This document shows, one piece after another, positions 22,136 to 33,131 of a DNA stretch of 64,000 nt (the first letter of the stretch is position 1; each line of letters starts with the position of its first letter). The notes under the pieces were generated by a model. The model was not told the DNA's origin. It made no database searches and was given only the letters and a program-made list of their open reading frames with translations. The stretch spans positions 23,147 to 87,146 of the forward strand of contig BQKZ01002270.1 in assembly GCA_036244855.1 (NCBI GenBank), in the 5' to 3' direction. The position numbers were made by a program, and so were the translations under genes. This DNA is from Temnopleurus reevesii (Eukaryota; Echinodermata; Echinoidea; Temnopleuroida; Temnopleuridae).

Positions 22136-22379
22136 TTAAATCTTAACATCTTACTTTACGACAAGTTCCTTCTTTTCTATGTGAAACCATCATATAACGC
22201 AAACATGTGATATTTCCCCTCTGCAATTTTCACTCTGGGATTTTGCCATCACTGCCATTATATAGAAATACTGGAACTTTCTTGTCAATATTAAAAGAGG
22301 AAATAGTAATCACCTCGTTGGAAGACATAGATGAAACCAAGTTAGAATCTTCAAATATCCATTGACAGCACACACCTAT

Positions 22380-23930
22380 ATCCAGTGATCAAGTTTGAAT
22401 TATGAGCATTTGATGACAAAATTACTATTTTCATAATTCATCAGCTTCCAAAATTGAGAAAATGTTTGGCTAAAATCCCCACAGCAACAAACAATGGTTA
22501 GCTGATCTTTATGAATCCACACAAGTAAGAAGAAACTGAAAATCCTCTTTCAAAATTCCCAGAGCAAAAGAGAAAAAGCACTATATGTCAATGAATCCAT
22601 GCTAGAAATTGAAGAAAAATCCTGTTAAAAATTCCCATAGCAGTAGACAAAAAAGCATCCTTTCGTTATGAATCCACGCTCACAATGAAAGAAAAATATT
22701 AAAATCCTATTGTCTGTGTCTGACTTCCTTTTTACATAGAGTCACTGACAGAAAACAAAGCACAGAAACTGATAATTATCAATCATGAGTGATAACTAGA
22801 GTAAATCCCTCTGATATAAATATATAAAAATAAAATGAAATACCATTGTTTGAACAAGTCTGGCACAGGCACTATCTGAAATAGAAGTAGGATAAACTTA
22901 AGCACAAAATGTCTGATTTGCACAAGAAAGTAAAAGTTCTACAGAAATTCATGACGATGTTCCTGATCATCCCCAAACTTGGACAAAACACATTTGCAAT
23001 GGGAATTATATGCCAAGCAAATGAAGAGAAAAACATTTGAGTCATCACAAAGGTAATCTGCAAAAACATGATTCTTCAACTGTGCTCAGTGAGCGAGAAA
23101 ACAAAATTACCTTGTTTGTGCTATCGAGATCCACAAGAATGACGCAAAACAACAAGACTCTCATTAGAAAATGGCTATAAAAATGAAGGACACATCTAGA
23201 TTCAGAAAAAAGCTTCAAGTTAGAAAGACAAAATCATCTTGTTTGTCCTGAAATGATCTGAAACAACAACAGAAAATAACAAGACGCTTATTAGCAGAAC
23301 AGCGGAAAAAGAGGAAGTACACAGAAACTATGTTCTAGATCCACAACCAGAAGTTACAATATATAGTATTTTCAATCCATTCTCAAGAGTAAGAGAGACA
23401 AAAATCACCTTGTCTTTGCTTGGATGATTCGAGACAATGCAAAATAACAAGACGCTCATTAGCAGAACAACGGAAAGAGAGGAAACATGCTGTTGTTGTT
23501 GATCCACAGAGGGAAGTGAGAAAGACAAATTCACAATCACCACGTTTGCGTCTTTCAGAAGCAAAGACAACAACATAGCAAAACAATATAGTCATTAGAC
23601 AAGACGCTAGCAAGTAAGACAGCACACAGTAACGATTAGAGAAGACGTGAATGTTTTCTTCTACATTATGAAAACAAAATCATAATCATCATATTGACGT
23701 CTTTCACAATCCCAGAAAGTAGTGAGGCAAAACGATTCGGTCATTAGACGAGTAGTTGTTTTCTTGAATCACAATAACCATCAAGGAACGTGACTTTCTG
23801 TTGTTCTTTATTTACACCGGAATTGCCTGAAAAGTTCGAGAAAAAATCCTGATCGTCATGTTTGCATTCGTCACAAGCCATTTAATTAATGATACAAAAC
23901 AATGGAGTCATTGGAGAAGCGAGCACATAA
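22380..23930 (-). repeat. Decayed outer part of a tandem array (~150-180-base spacing)
   Basis: The motifs AAATCCACGCT/AGATCCACA, AAAACAACAAGAC-CTCATTAG, and AAGACAAAATCA-CTTGTTT recur with drifting spacing. They lead into the better-preserved array at 23935. Confidence 0.65.
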
Positions 23931-23934
23931 TTTG

Positions 23935-24830
23935 GCTCATAAATCCATACTTACAACCTCCCAAAACAAAATAACAATCACCTCGTTTCTGTTTGTTGCA
24001 AACTACAAATAATACTTATATAATCATCACAGATAGAACACATTATTTTGCTCTTGATCCACACTTACAATCTAAAAAGATAAAATAACAATCACCTCGT
24101 TTCTGTTTGTTCCCAACTGCAAATAATACTCCTTTAATGTAATAATCAGAAAAGCGAGCTCATGTTCTGCTCAGAAATCCACACTTACAATCTCCAAAAA
24201 CAAAATAACAATTGCCTATTTTTCGTTTGTAACAAACTACAAATAATGCTCAAAACAATGTAATCGTCAGAGAAGCAAGCTCATGTTTTGCTCATAAATC
24301 CATACTTACAATCTCCCAAAACAAAATAAAAAATCGCCTCGTTTCCGTTTGTAACAAATTACAAATATAGTTAAAAATAATGTTATCATTGAAAAGGGGA
24401 GCGCATGTTTTGTTCTTGATCCACACTTCAAATCTCCAAAAACAAAATAACAATTGCTTCTTTTCCGCTTGTAACAAGCTATGAAAAATGCTCAAAGCAA
24501 TGTAATCGTCAGAGAAGCAAGCTAATGTTTTGCTCATAAATCCATACTTACAATCTCCCAAAGCAAAATAAAAATCGCCTCGTTTCCATTTGTAACAATG
24601 TAATCATTGAAAAGGGAGCGCATGTTTTGTTCTTGATCCATACTTACAATCTCCCAAAACAAAATAACAATCACCTCGTTTCTGTTTGTTCCACACTACA
24701 AATGATGCTCAAAATAATGTAATCGTCAGAGAAGCGAGCTCATGTTTTGCTCATAAATCCACACTTACAATCTCCAAAAACAGAATAACAATTGCCTCGT
24801 TTCCGTTTGCTGCAAGCTCAACAATTATTA
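23935..24830 (-). repeat. Tandem array, ~120-base unit, eight copies with GTAAGT boundaries on the gene strand
   Basis: Anchors (CCATACTTACAATCTCC and variants) lie near 23950, 24064, 24182, 24303, 24424, 24547, 24643 and 24764. On the minus strand most units read TTATTTGTAG, then an island of about 48 bases starting TTTGT, then GAGATT|GTAAGTATGG. The island is open in some units (F-V-T-N-G-N-E-A-I-V) and shifted in others. It lies in the 14-kb intron between the first and second FHA exons. Confidence 0.8.
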
Positions 24831-26270
24831 CACTCAAAACAAAGCGCAGATGGCAGTGCACTGCATGTGGGCTGTACGCTCCAACATGCAGCGACTCACA
24901 AACTTGGCTGATAATTGCTAACGACTATCACCTCGTAACGCCTTACGTCTTTATCCTGTCATAATTGGAATAGACTTGAAGTCAAGAACGTCTAGCCCAT
25001 GCTGAGGATAGAGGAGGGGAGGGGGGGGGGGGGGGGTGTTTGACAAGGTTTATAAATGAGCATTTAAGTACTTGACAATATTTAACATAGGATCTAAGGT
25101 CTGAAATTATGTTTCGAAATGAGAAATTGGTTGGACTTTGCTTGAGCCCACTTGACCAAAAACGTTTCCTTCCAATCACAAATATCATCAATCATGAAAA
25201 TAATGATACTACAGCTTTTATCCTGTGCCAAGATAAGAATGACTTTTATCCCCAAATATTCCTTCCTTCATTCACCTAACATTCTTAGAATATCGAGTAC
25301 AATTTTCCAACATGAAAAGCTAATAACATTTTCAATATCTGTTGTTAAAATATACCAATCTGATAACAATCATATTGATACAAATTAGCTTTAAGGGACT
25401 TGATTTAAAAAAAACACCTAAGATGCTGGCAATTTTTCAAGCTCTCAGCTGTATAGGGGCAGTCTGTTGAAAGGCATAACAGTAAAATTTTGCCCCCTAT
25501 CCAAGAAAATGTGGAACCTACTCTCTAACCAATGGGTTGTACCTACGTAATGAAAATAATGCAAATGAACGAGGCTATTAGAGCTTTGGACAATTAATAA
25601 GAGCTTGGCTTCATAAGTAGGCAATGTCAACGCCAATTATCGCTAAATAAACACAGCTCTTTTGAAGGCATATCAATCTATGTGATAAAGTAGCAAGCTT
25701 GGAATATGGACAATTTGCTTTCAGATTTTGACTTTCTGATATACATGTACATGTATATGAAAGTTTAAGATGTGGAAAGTGACACTTGAATGTGAAACTA
25801 AATTGGTACAGATTGCGGATCATCTTCAAAAAATAAAAAAGTGGTCACAAAAATTAACTTCATGATTAGGAAAAAAAATTTGTTGAAAAATACGAATGAA
25901 ACAAAAAATGAAAATACAAGGTCAAAAGGACTTGCTAGACTATTTCCTGAATTCAAAACTTCTGTTGACCAAAACACAAATCCTATATCTTGGCTCAAGG
26001 AATGCTGGAGTAGTCCCAAGCCAATTTGAAAAGATTTCCGGACGCTTGTTCCATACATTTCCTGATGCGACAGACATCATCAGTCAACAACCAACATATT
26101 GCCATTTATCCACCAGGATATTTGCAAATGAATATTTATTTCAGATGAATGAAATCACTTAATTCATGAATCTCTTGTTTGACTTCTACTAGTAAAATGA
26201 ATGAATGCACCATTTTTCAATTTTCAATAGCACACTAATATAACAGGCAATATCATCATGATTATATTCT
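24831..26270. other. No recognisable feature (intron); G-run at about 25020
   Basis: AT-rich intron. A poly-G run of about 17 bases sits at about 25020-25036. Overlapping small frames at 25798-26162 on both strands have no support. Confidence 0.5.
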
Positions 26271-26274
26271 AATC

Positions 26275-26462
26275 CAGTATGTTTTTAAAAGTTGGTTGAA
26301 AACTCATTTATTTCTCGAAGCTTTTCAATAATATCTTGGACCTTTATGCATTATTTTAGTAACAATATCCACAGACCCTAACATCGCAGCGTAGTAGAGT
26401 GTACCCATATAGTGACTGCGTTATATAAATTATCTAATTATTATTACTATTATTATTTACTT
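26275..26462 (+). mobile_element. LINE 3' end with ATT-repeat tail
   Basis: AAAGTTGGTTGAAAACTCATTTATTTC would encode the end of a LINE ORF2-like L-K-T-H-L-F motif with a frame break. It is followed by GTTATATAAATTATC and an (ATT)n tail. Confidence 0.5.
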
Positions 26463-27245
26463 GTCTAAAAGTGTTTTTTTCTTGTTTTTGCACAACAAAA
26501 AGACATTAATATATACACTGTATACTATTCATCCTCTCGCATTTAATGTTTTATTAAGAATTATTATCTTTAAGCGCATTTACACCAGCAAATAATTTAG
26601 TCCACGCTGACACTACCTCTCGAGCTTGTCAACGTTTTGGTCCCATATTTGGACTATTTTGCCCACCTCTAACATTACAATGAAATCGGACCCTGTCTAT
26701 AGGTGTAATGTGGTGTATACATTATCCATATTCCACAGAACATTTTGCTCATGTCTTATCTCATATTACCAAATTCCAACCAATATTCTAATTTGATGTC
26801 AAACATATTTTCTTTCATATTTGGCAATGATGCAAGGAGCATGCTGTGACCAATATCCTTCACATAGGGGTACTTGTATCTCTTCACATTGGGGGTGCAA
26901 CGGCTAAAAAAACAAATACTTGGACTTGTTCATCGATCTATCAAGATCAGTGGATCATGAAAACCATGCTAAATAAATGTCATATAGCGGAATCCAATGT
27001 AGATTTCTAAACCCCCCCCCCCCCTTGTGGGAAAGAAATATTCAAGACACTTTGATAGAAGAAGTTGGTATGGAAGCTCGCAGGTACTGACAAAAATTAG
27101 GCTATGTACATCGGGAAGTTTGCGATTGGGTCATGAAATTTTTGAGACCCAGGATGCTAATATCACGCCCCAAGTCACAAAATTAATATCCTGGGTCTGG
27201 AGACACAAACTATAGCATATTAGTTGTGATAGCTTCTGAATAGAA
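26463..27245. other. No recognisable feature (intron); C-run at about 27011
   Basis: AT-rich sequence with a poly-C run of about 14 bases. The open frames here have no motif. Confidence 0.45.
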
Positions 27246-27247
27246 AA

Positions 27248-27417
27248 CTGGGTAATGCTCCACCTAGTCATTCTTAAAGTTAAGAATAATTGTAATAGTG
27301 AGTATATATTTCGTAGTATACTAATAAGTTTGTTAACCATTCAGTACATGAACTGACACCAGTCGTTATGAAAATCTTTCTTCAAATCTTTCCTCACTTG
27401 GCAAAACACTGCCTCAG
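27248..27417. mobile_element. GTGTTTCACC-family MITE (copy 3, diverged)
   Basis: CTGGGTAATGCTCCACCTAG at the left and TTGGCAAAACACTGCC at the right are degenerate inverted ends. ATTCTTAAAGTTAAGAA, ACCAGTCGT and AATCTTTCTTC in between match the family core. It ends about 60 bases from the donor of exon 27477-27600. Confidence 0.65.
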
Positions 27418-27476
27418 GTTGTTACTGTTAAATATATATGGAAAATCAGATTTCAGTGTTGAGAGGGTTAACATAC

Positions 27477-27600
27477 CTTCCGGTAGAGGCAGTAGGGTGA
27501 CTGCTGTGCTGATACGACTTCCACCAAGGCTCACCAAGTGAGGGCGCTCTGATTGAACCTTCAAGGCACGACCAGTCTCCGACAGCTCAAGAGACCCATC
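27477..27600 (-). CDS. PHLDB1: PHLDB-like exon: FHA domain, N-terminal part
   Basis: The exon is 124 bases, entering in phase 0 and leaving in phase 1, with acceptor TTTTTCTCAG and donor GAAG|GTATGT. The peptide runs D-G-S-L-E-L-S-E-T-G-R-A-L-K-V-Q, then P-H-L-V-S-L-G-G-S-R-I-S-T-A-V-T-L-L-P-L. This matches the opening beta strands of the PHLDB1/2 FHA domain very closely; PHLVSLG followed by RxSTAxTLLPL is a hallmark of this family. In the protein this segment precedes the loops that read phosphothreonine in classical FHA domains. The intron to the next exon is about 14 kb and holds two tandem arrays and several transposon copies. Identification is by recalled family sequence, without a database search. 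Confidence 0.92.
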
Positions 27601-28527
27601 CTGAGAAAAAAAGTACAATTTTTTTTTATAAAATTGCTCTAAAAATTGTTTAACAAAGCGCATAGGGACATCCCATGGCTATGTGGTAAAAGAAATGAAT
27701 ATTATTATTATCAATATCAATGATGCTGGCCAATTGTTTAACGAATACAGGAAATTTTTACTTTGAAATTCCCATATTGTTCGACATTTATATTTACCAA
27801 ATCTTCAGCAGAAATAGGAACATGAAGAAGAAAAACAACACACTTTACAAAATCACAAATTTGCACACTTCACAATCTATTCAAACCTAAATTAAAGTTT
27901 CCTCCTTTTTGAATACCAATTCATTAATAATTCGCTTGTATGGACCAATAATAGGAATATTCACTTCAAAAACATTTAATATCCCAATAAAGTACTTTCC
28001 TTGACCCAATAATCAAGTGTAAAGATAATGCCCATTGAAATATGTATACAAATAACTTAATATCGCAAAATCACTATAATTGCTATTTAGTCTATTAATC
28101 ACAAATCAAATACATCGTCAAGAGAAAGGTCCTCAACAGAACAAAGTGATCTGTCAGGCTTGCTTTCTTACATCAAGCTCTAATATTATATGATTAACCC
28201 ATCAACTACTGGAACCACATAACCCTGACACAAAGTGTATATGAATTACAGGATTATGCAGTCAATGGGTTAACATAGGAACAATTAAAGCAGGCTAGAG
28301 CGATGAGATTTTCCCCATAAAATCAGTCCTAATTTGACCATTTGTATGATGTCCAGAGATAACCCTATACAATGACATCTAAATCAGGAAATCAACACTG
28401 ACTTGTGCTGATTGAATATGATTATTTGGCACAGAGTTCTTCATACAACTAAAGTAGTTAACGCTGAACATTAGCCAAGTTTTAATTACTTAATCACCAG
28501 CTTGAAATCATATAATGGCAGTGGAAA
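27601..28527 (-). other. Intron of the PHLDB-like gene
   Basis: Intron between 29224 and 27601; AT-rich, nothing else seen. Confidence 0.6.
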
Positions 28528-28531
28528 TTAA

Positions 28532-28910
28532 AGGGGAACCCACCCCTAGATAATCATGCTCCCAATACATTGAAAAAATTGGATGGGCAGTATGTGAAAA
28601 TTTTGGCAAAATCTGACAATCCATTCAAAACGATGAATTATCAACATTTCAATAAAGTTCTCGGATTGGGATCCTTGAGTTGGCAACTCTGGCACAATCT
28701 GCAATGTACACCCATTCAATTTAGTACACTAAATTATCAGAATGGATTCAATAAGAAATTTTAGAAAAAGGGTTGAACAAATGATTGATCATATACTACA
28801 TGCAGAATTGATAAAGGTGTGCTATTCTCAAGCAAAAACAACAATGATTTGTATATTTTTTGTGAAACAATGGCAAAATATCAAGTATTTTAGTGGTTTT
28901 ACACAAGAAC
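28532..28910. mobile_element. One-ended relative of the TTAA element
   Basis: TTAA at 28528 is followed by AGGGGAACCCACCCCTAG, then GTGAAAATTTTGGCAAAATC and GACAATCCATTCAAAA. All match the left arm of 16022-16627. The right inverted repeat has been lost or decayed. Confidence 0.7.
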
Positions 28911-28959
28911 CCTAGACTTTGGATTAGAAGTTCAGTACTCATCTATTGCTCATCCAGGG

Positions 28960-29224
28960 CTTGAGTTGCTCATTTATTCATTCATTACAATAAACAAGTG
29001 GCCTTGTGGTTTAATGAAGGACCTAATACTTAAGGTTAGAGGATCAAAACTCACCTGGATAATCTTCTGGGTTCGTTTTAGGCTGTCTTCCCAATTGTTA
29101 CTCATCCTGAGTTTGAATTCCTTATCAATTAACCAATTAATTCATTCATTCATTACAGTGAAGAAATGACTTAGTGGTTTTTAATCAAGGACCCAACAGA
29201 GAAGATTAGAGGTTCAAAGCCTAC
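28960..29224 (-). repeat. Tandem duplication containing the first-exon end and its 3' intron flank
   Basis: TTCATTCATTACA, GTGGTTTAATGAAGGACC and TTAGAGG-TCAAA head two copies (28975-29120 and about 29140-29290). The second copy's end is exon 29225-29344. The intron portions are much more diverged than the coding portions. Confidence 0.8.
29055..29120 (-). CDS. Duplicated copy of first-exon 3' end (candidate alternative exon or start)
   Basis: The minus strand has an open, phase 0 to phase 0 stretch of 22 codons ending in a strong donor, CAG|GTGAGT. From M-S-N-N-W-E-D-S onward it encodes exactly the same 17 residues as the end of exon 29225-29344. All four base differences in that stretch are third-position and synonymous (AGC/AGT, AGT/AGC, CTC/CTA, ATA/ATT). 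The adjoining intron sequence is also duplicated but carries many substitutions and indels. A weak acceptor, GATAAG, precedes codon GAA at 29120, and another AG precedes the ATG at 29105. Possible roles are an in-frame cassette exon, an alternative start codon, or a recent non-functional copy. The frame stops 13 codons upstream of the ATG at 29105, so a full duplicate exon is excluded. Confidence 0.45.
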
Positions 29225-29344
29225 CTGGATTATCTTCTGGGTTCGTTTGAGACTGTCTTCCCAATTGTTGCTCATCCTGAGATCGTTAAGTTCCTCATTC
29301 GTCAAAACATGATCCGTTACTATTAGCTCAGTTGTTTGCATATT
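29225..29344 (-). CDS. PHLDB1: PHLDB-like first coding exon (probable start codon)
   Basis: The exon is 120 bases (40 codons), phase 0 at both ends, with acceptor TTTCATTTCAG and donor CAG|GTAGGC. It reads N-M-Q-T-T-E-L and ends K-R-T-Q-K-I-I-Q. The ATG at 29341-29339 is the likely initiator because the peptide joins directly to the next exon (D-G-S-L-E-L-S-E-T-G). The join resembles the vertebrate PHLDB1 N-terminus just before its FHA domain, as I recall it. An acceptor before the ATG implies at least one upstream 5'UTR exon, which I could not place. The last 17 codons are repeated about 120 bases downstream in the gene (29105-29055). It could instead be an internal exon of a longer isoform. 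The first 23 codons are not conserved with anything I recognise. Confidence 0.8.
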
Positions 29345-31200
29345 CTGAAATGAAATGAAAAGAGAGAAATGTAAATTGAATAAAAGAATTATGTGAAATA
29401 TGTCAGAATTATACTTTAACATACATGTATATAAGCAAAAATTTATCTGTCCCTAACGACCTTCTGGAAAATATCAACTGACATTGCATATTAAAGTAAT
29501 TTGCCTTGATGATGATGATGATGATGAATTTAGATTTAAAGGCGTTTCTCATTCAATTCTGAATATTTACGCCTTTGCATACATGTGCTGCTTATATTCC
29601 AGAGAGAGAATACTGAAATATCTTTTTAATCATTCTGTTTTTTGTTTTTTTTACAATTTTTTGAAAACTCATAATACTGGCAAATATGAATCGTTCACCA
29701 AATTTTGAAGAAGTATCTTTCAATGACAAAGACATTCTAAACTTCATGCATGCAAGATATGTTTATTTTATGTATAGTTGCCTGGGGTGCTCACACTTTT
29801 AGCTGCTGCAGAATGGCAAGTACCAACAAAATAAACTAGTCTTTTTGTTTAAAAAAATAATTTTTCATCATTGTTTAAATTAATTTGACGGCTATGGATT
29901 ACATTGTACAAAACAAATGAATGATAAACTTTCATACAGTAGGTTATTTTCCTTCTGAAAAGCAGATGAATCCTGAATTACCATACAAGTTTTAATTAGG
30001 AAATCTATTTATAACAGATCTATTCTAAAATTTCCGCCAACCCAATATGAAAGTGTCATTGAAAGGATTAAGAACTATATATTCCAATAACCTTCATAAA
30101 GACAGGAAGCAGATACTTGTTGTTCTTTAGATTAAAATTTCATTTCCTTTCTTTTCAACCGCATTTTTGTTCTCTTCTTAAAATATTATATCACAAACAA
30201 AAACTTGAAAACAAAAGGATCTAAAAAGTACAGATTTTTGAATTTTTGTCATATTTTAAGCAAAATAAATCTACTAGAAAATCATCCAGAATACTTCTCA
30301 CAAAAAGAAAATAGCAGACTTTGGTATACAAATAGCTATTATCAAGAAAATCCTAATTAACAGACACTAGTTTGGTGCAGTTTATTTTCATTGAGTAACT
30401 TGGATTTCATCAATTTCAAACAAACTTAAGGGAGACACAACCTTTGCTTCCTGATCGCTATGAAATGATGAAGTTTGTTTCGTCATTATAAATGTGTTTC
30501 TTTCAGATAAATCAAACTTACATCATAATCTCACGTAATCAGTCACATTCGGAACGTCACAGGACCGAAATTGGCAATATCTCACAATTTCCTCATGTTA
30601 TCCCTTGCAATATTTGTCCATTTATAGTAATTTTGCCAAAAATATTACTTTGGCGTTTATCCGGTTTACTCCTACGTGTAAATCTTTTCTTGTAATCACA
30701 GTATCTGATTATTTATTTAGTGAGCAAGTTTAGCTTTGATGGAGGATTTTGACATGTATGTTTTAATCTGAATGTTACAAGCTTTTAATATCAGGTATTT
30801 GATTTATAGCTACTTTCACACAGTAGAAATTTCCTTACAAGTTACCACACATGTATAAGCGAAAGAGTTGAGGAACTTGTGATAATTCTTCTAGATACTA
30901 TACTGTTCTGCACAATGGTTAGATGCAGGAAGGGGACCATAGGCATCGGAACCCCCATTTTTAATACTTTTTTAATTTGTGTTTTTAGCTTTTTTGGTGG
31001 GGAGGGGCTTGTCAGACCAATGCTGACCCCTTCCAATTCTCCCCTTTGCAGGGAAAGACAATTTAATTTTTGGCATCTGCGACCCTCCTCATTCATAAAT
31101 CTTGAATGCGCTTTTGTTTACCCATCAATCAACACCTTCCATTGCATAAATTGTCACCTGATCAATATTGCAATGTCACCTGACCCCCATCACCAAGTCA
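29345..31200. other. Upstream intron or 5' flank; no exon identified
   Basis: AT-rich, with a (GAT)n microsatellite at about 29506-29527. The 5'UTR exon implied by the acceptor at 29345 was not located. Confidence 0.5.
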
Positions 31201-31343
31201 CATGACTCGTAATCTCCACCAGCCAACCATAGCCCTTTCCTGCATCATTCACCTTCATGCCAAACAGACCATGTCTACGACCTCTCGTCAGGAAATGACC
31301 ACACTTCAAAGCCCGCCCTACACCTGTTCCCAAGGCAACACGG

Positions 31344-31356
31344 GTTGCTAGGCAAC
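31344..31356. promoter_or_regulatory. Palindromic RFX X-box motif
   Basis: GTTGCTAGGCAAC is an exact symmetric X-box (two GTTGC/GCAAC half-sites) recognised by RFX factors. Another half-site, AAGGCAAC, lies 12 bases to the left. The surrounding 31.2-31.5 kb is more GC-rich than its neighbourhood. It lies 2 kb upstream of the probable start codon, so it could belong to the promoter of the minus-strand gene; this is inferred. Confidence 0.45.
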
Positions 31357-31879
31357 GACATGTAAACTGGTTTTCTTCTCAGTAGCTGGCGTGGAATCGT
31401 TTTTTATTCGAGGACGAAAGGAAGTTTTGAGGCAAGGGTTTTAATTAGGTTGATTACGGTTCACCTACATTCGGTTAGGACCCACAGGTGAAACAGTAAA
31501 GACCGTGTTTTCCTTTGTTCAATGCTGTTCAAACGACTTCATTATCCAATTAGTAGGAGTCTATGACCCTAATTTCTAAAAAACACAATCTCAGAAAACA
31601 TCTGGGCACTGTGTCTTGGGTACGAAATCTTTTATAAACCTTTCCAAATCACATTTTCTTTTACAAAGTGGCTTATAGTATAGTGTATAATTATGAAACT
31701 ATTTGTAAGAATTTTCCAAATAAGAATAATATATTCTACTTTGCAATGAAAACATAACTGAATTATATTGGATGCTTAAAAGTAGAATAAAATGAATTAT
31801 TATCAATATGAGCGTTTTAAGCGGTGCATTTAATTCGCGTATTGTATCCCTTCATTTCCCGTCATCCAAATTTTTACCA

Positions 31880-32163
31880 TAATACAAGACGGAACAAATT
31901 CCCCATAGGCTCCCGTGTTTTATTTGCCTCCAATATGAGGCCATATTGGACATTTCACGGCTTCAATTTCACGCATGCGCAAATTCGTGATCAAAATGGC
32001 AGCGAATAGGTCTCGATTCGCTTCGTTAACCGAGGACGATTTTGAGGAGATTATAAGATTAAAAGACGCGGAAAATTATTGTTATTTACATTTACAAGAC
32101 AGTGTGTCATGGGAGATCAGCCTTCTGGTACTTCTACAATAATACCGGTAAGTCAAAAGCTAG
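31880..32163 (+). mobile_element. Probable Crypton-like (DUF3504) element fragment: 5' end of ORF
   Basis: ATG at 31997 opens M-A-A-N-R-S-R-F-A-S-L-T-E-D-D-F-E-E-I-I, then R-L-K-D-A-E-N. This resembles the start of the tyrosine-recombinase-like DUF3504 proteins that are numerous in echinoderms and corals. The conserved reading is lost right after A-E-N, and the frame stops 48 codons from the start. A good donor, CCG|GTAAGT, lies at about 32149/32150. An NRF1-like ACGCATGCGCAA sits just before the ATG. It could instead be the first exon of a host gene derived from such an element. Confidence 0.4.
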
Positions 32164-32330
32164 GCTTAATCATAGTTTAGCAGGTCCCCAGCATTCACTT
32201 TCCACAGTATAGCTTTATTCAGTGTACGCAGTGGGGACCTCAATCCACCGCCATAGACTTGCGTGTAAAGAAATGCGTGCAACCTCTGCGAGGGGGGACC
32301 TAAAGTACGATATCGCCAGATAATAATAAT

Positions 32331-32470
32331 TATATTGGATGGCTTTATTTCATGAAATACCGGGAATATTGCACTCGTTAGGGCCAATATTGCACTCATC
32401 TTCGATTCGTGCAATATTGCCCTAACTCGTGCAATATTCCCTGGTATCCCATTCATTGCCATCCAATATA
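32331..32470. mobile_element. Palindromic MITE with TATTGGATGGC ends
   Basis: TATTGGATGGC at the left and GCCATCCAATA at the right, with GAATATTGCACTCGTTAGGGC and its complement inside, form a hairpin of about 60-base arms. Confidence 0.8.
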
Positions 32471-33131
32471 ATATAAATATCTACATGTACTTTAATAATG
32501 ACATGAAAATTGTTTTTTCTATTTACTTTTGATAATTGAACATTCTATTGAAATTGAAAATGTAATGTGTAAAGCAAGAATTCAGAATATGATAATGATA
32601 GGTGTAAATGAGTGATAATTTTATCTTGCATGATCCACAGAAGAGATATTTCAAAACTTTACAAAAATTTATTTCAGGTAGTGTTGCAATCAATTGAAAA
32701 AAATCTGAAAGTTATTTTACTAGCTAAATTAAAATGGTATACTCTTTTCACTGACCATTTATCATAATGAACCGTCCAAAATTCTTGTTTGTTCAATGAA
32801 TATGATTTTGAAAAATAGGATAGGGTTGTTTAAAAGTTTTAAACATGCTTTATATGATAGATGGGAAACTACAAAGTAAATAAGGAACCCTTCTCAATAA
32901 CTTTCAGCTTACATATCAGAAATTTATCGTGTTTTTTTTGTTACATGAATGAAAAGTTTTAATAAGTTCAGTTTAGATCTCTTTCATATGGCCAACTGGT
33001 GAAGCACATTTTAGCTTTAACCCACTAACTATCAAATTTTCACACCTCCATAGATATAATAGATAGACCATCCGATTCCCAAATGCAATAGGTTATTAAA
33101 GACCAGTACCTCTATGGACTTCTTATTTGAT
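32471..33131. other. No recognisable feature
   Basis: AT-rich unique sequence. Confidence 0.5.

Larger units (their letters stand above)
8721..29344 (-). other. PHLDB1: Gene extent: PHLDB/LL5-family scaffold gene (partial, 3' end outside window)
   Basis: This is the span of the only recognisable gene. PHLDB1/LL5-alpha and PHLDB2/LL5-beta bind PtdIns(3,4,5)P3 through a C-terminal PH domain. They anchor CLASP-bound microtubule plus ends at the basal cortex and work with ELKS and liprins. The order seen here is N-terminal segment, split FHA domain, Ser/Thr-rich linker, coiled coil and second coiled-coil piece, which is the family order. Splice phases are 0 after the first exon, 1 after the second, 1 required at the start of the long exon (its donor side is lost in the assembly), and 0 after the long exon. 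An invertebrate deuterostome would normally have one gene ancestral to both vertebrate paralogues, so the symbol means family, not strict orthology. No PH-domain exon was found below 8721. Confidence 0.88.

Noticed and set aside
22380..24830. CRISPR-like array
   Set aside because: Unit length, drifting spacing and eukaryotic context fit a decaying satellite; there are no unique spacers between constant repeats.
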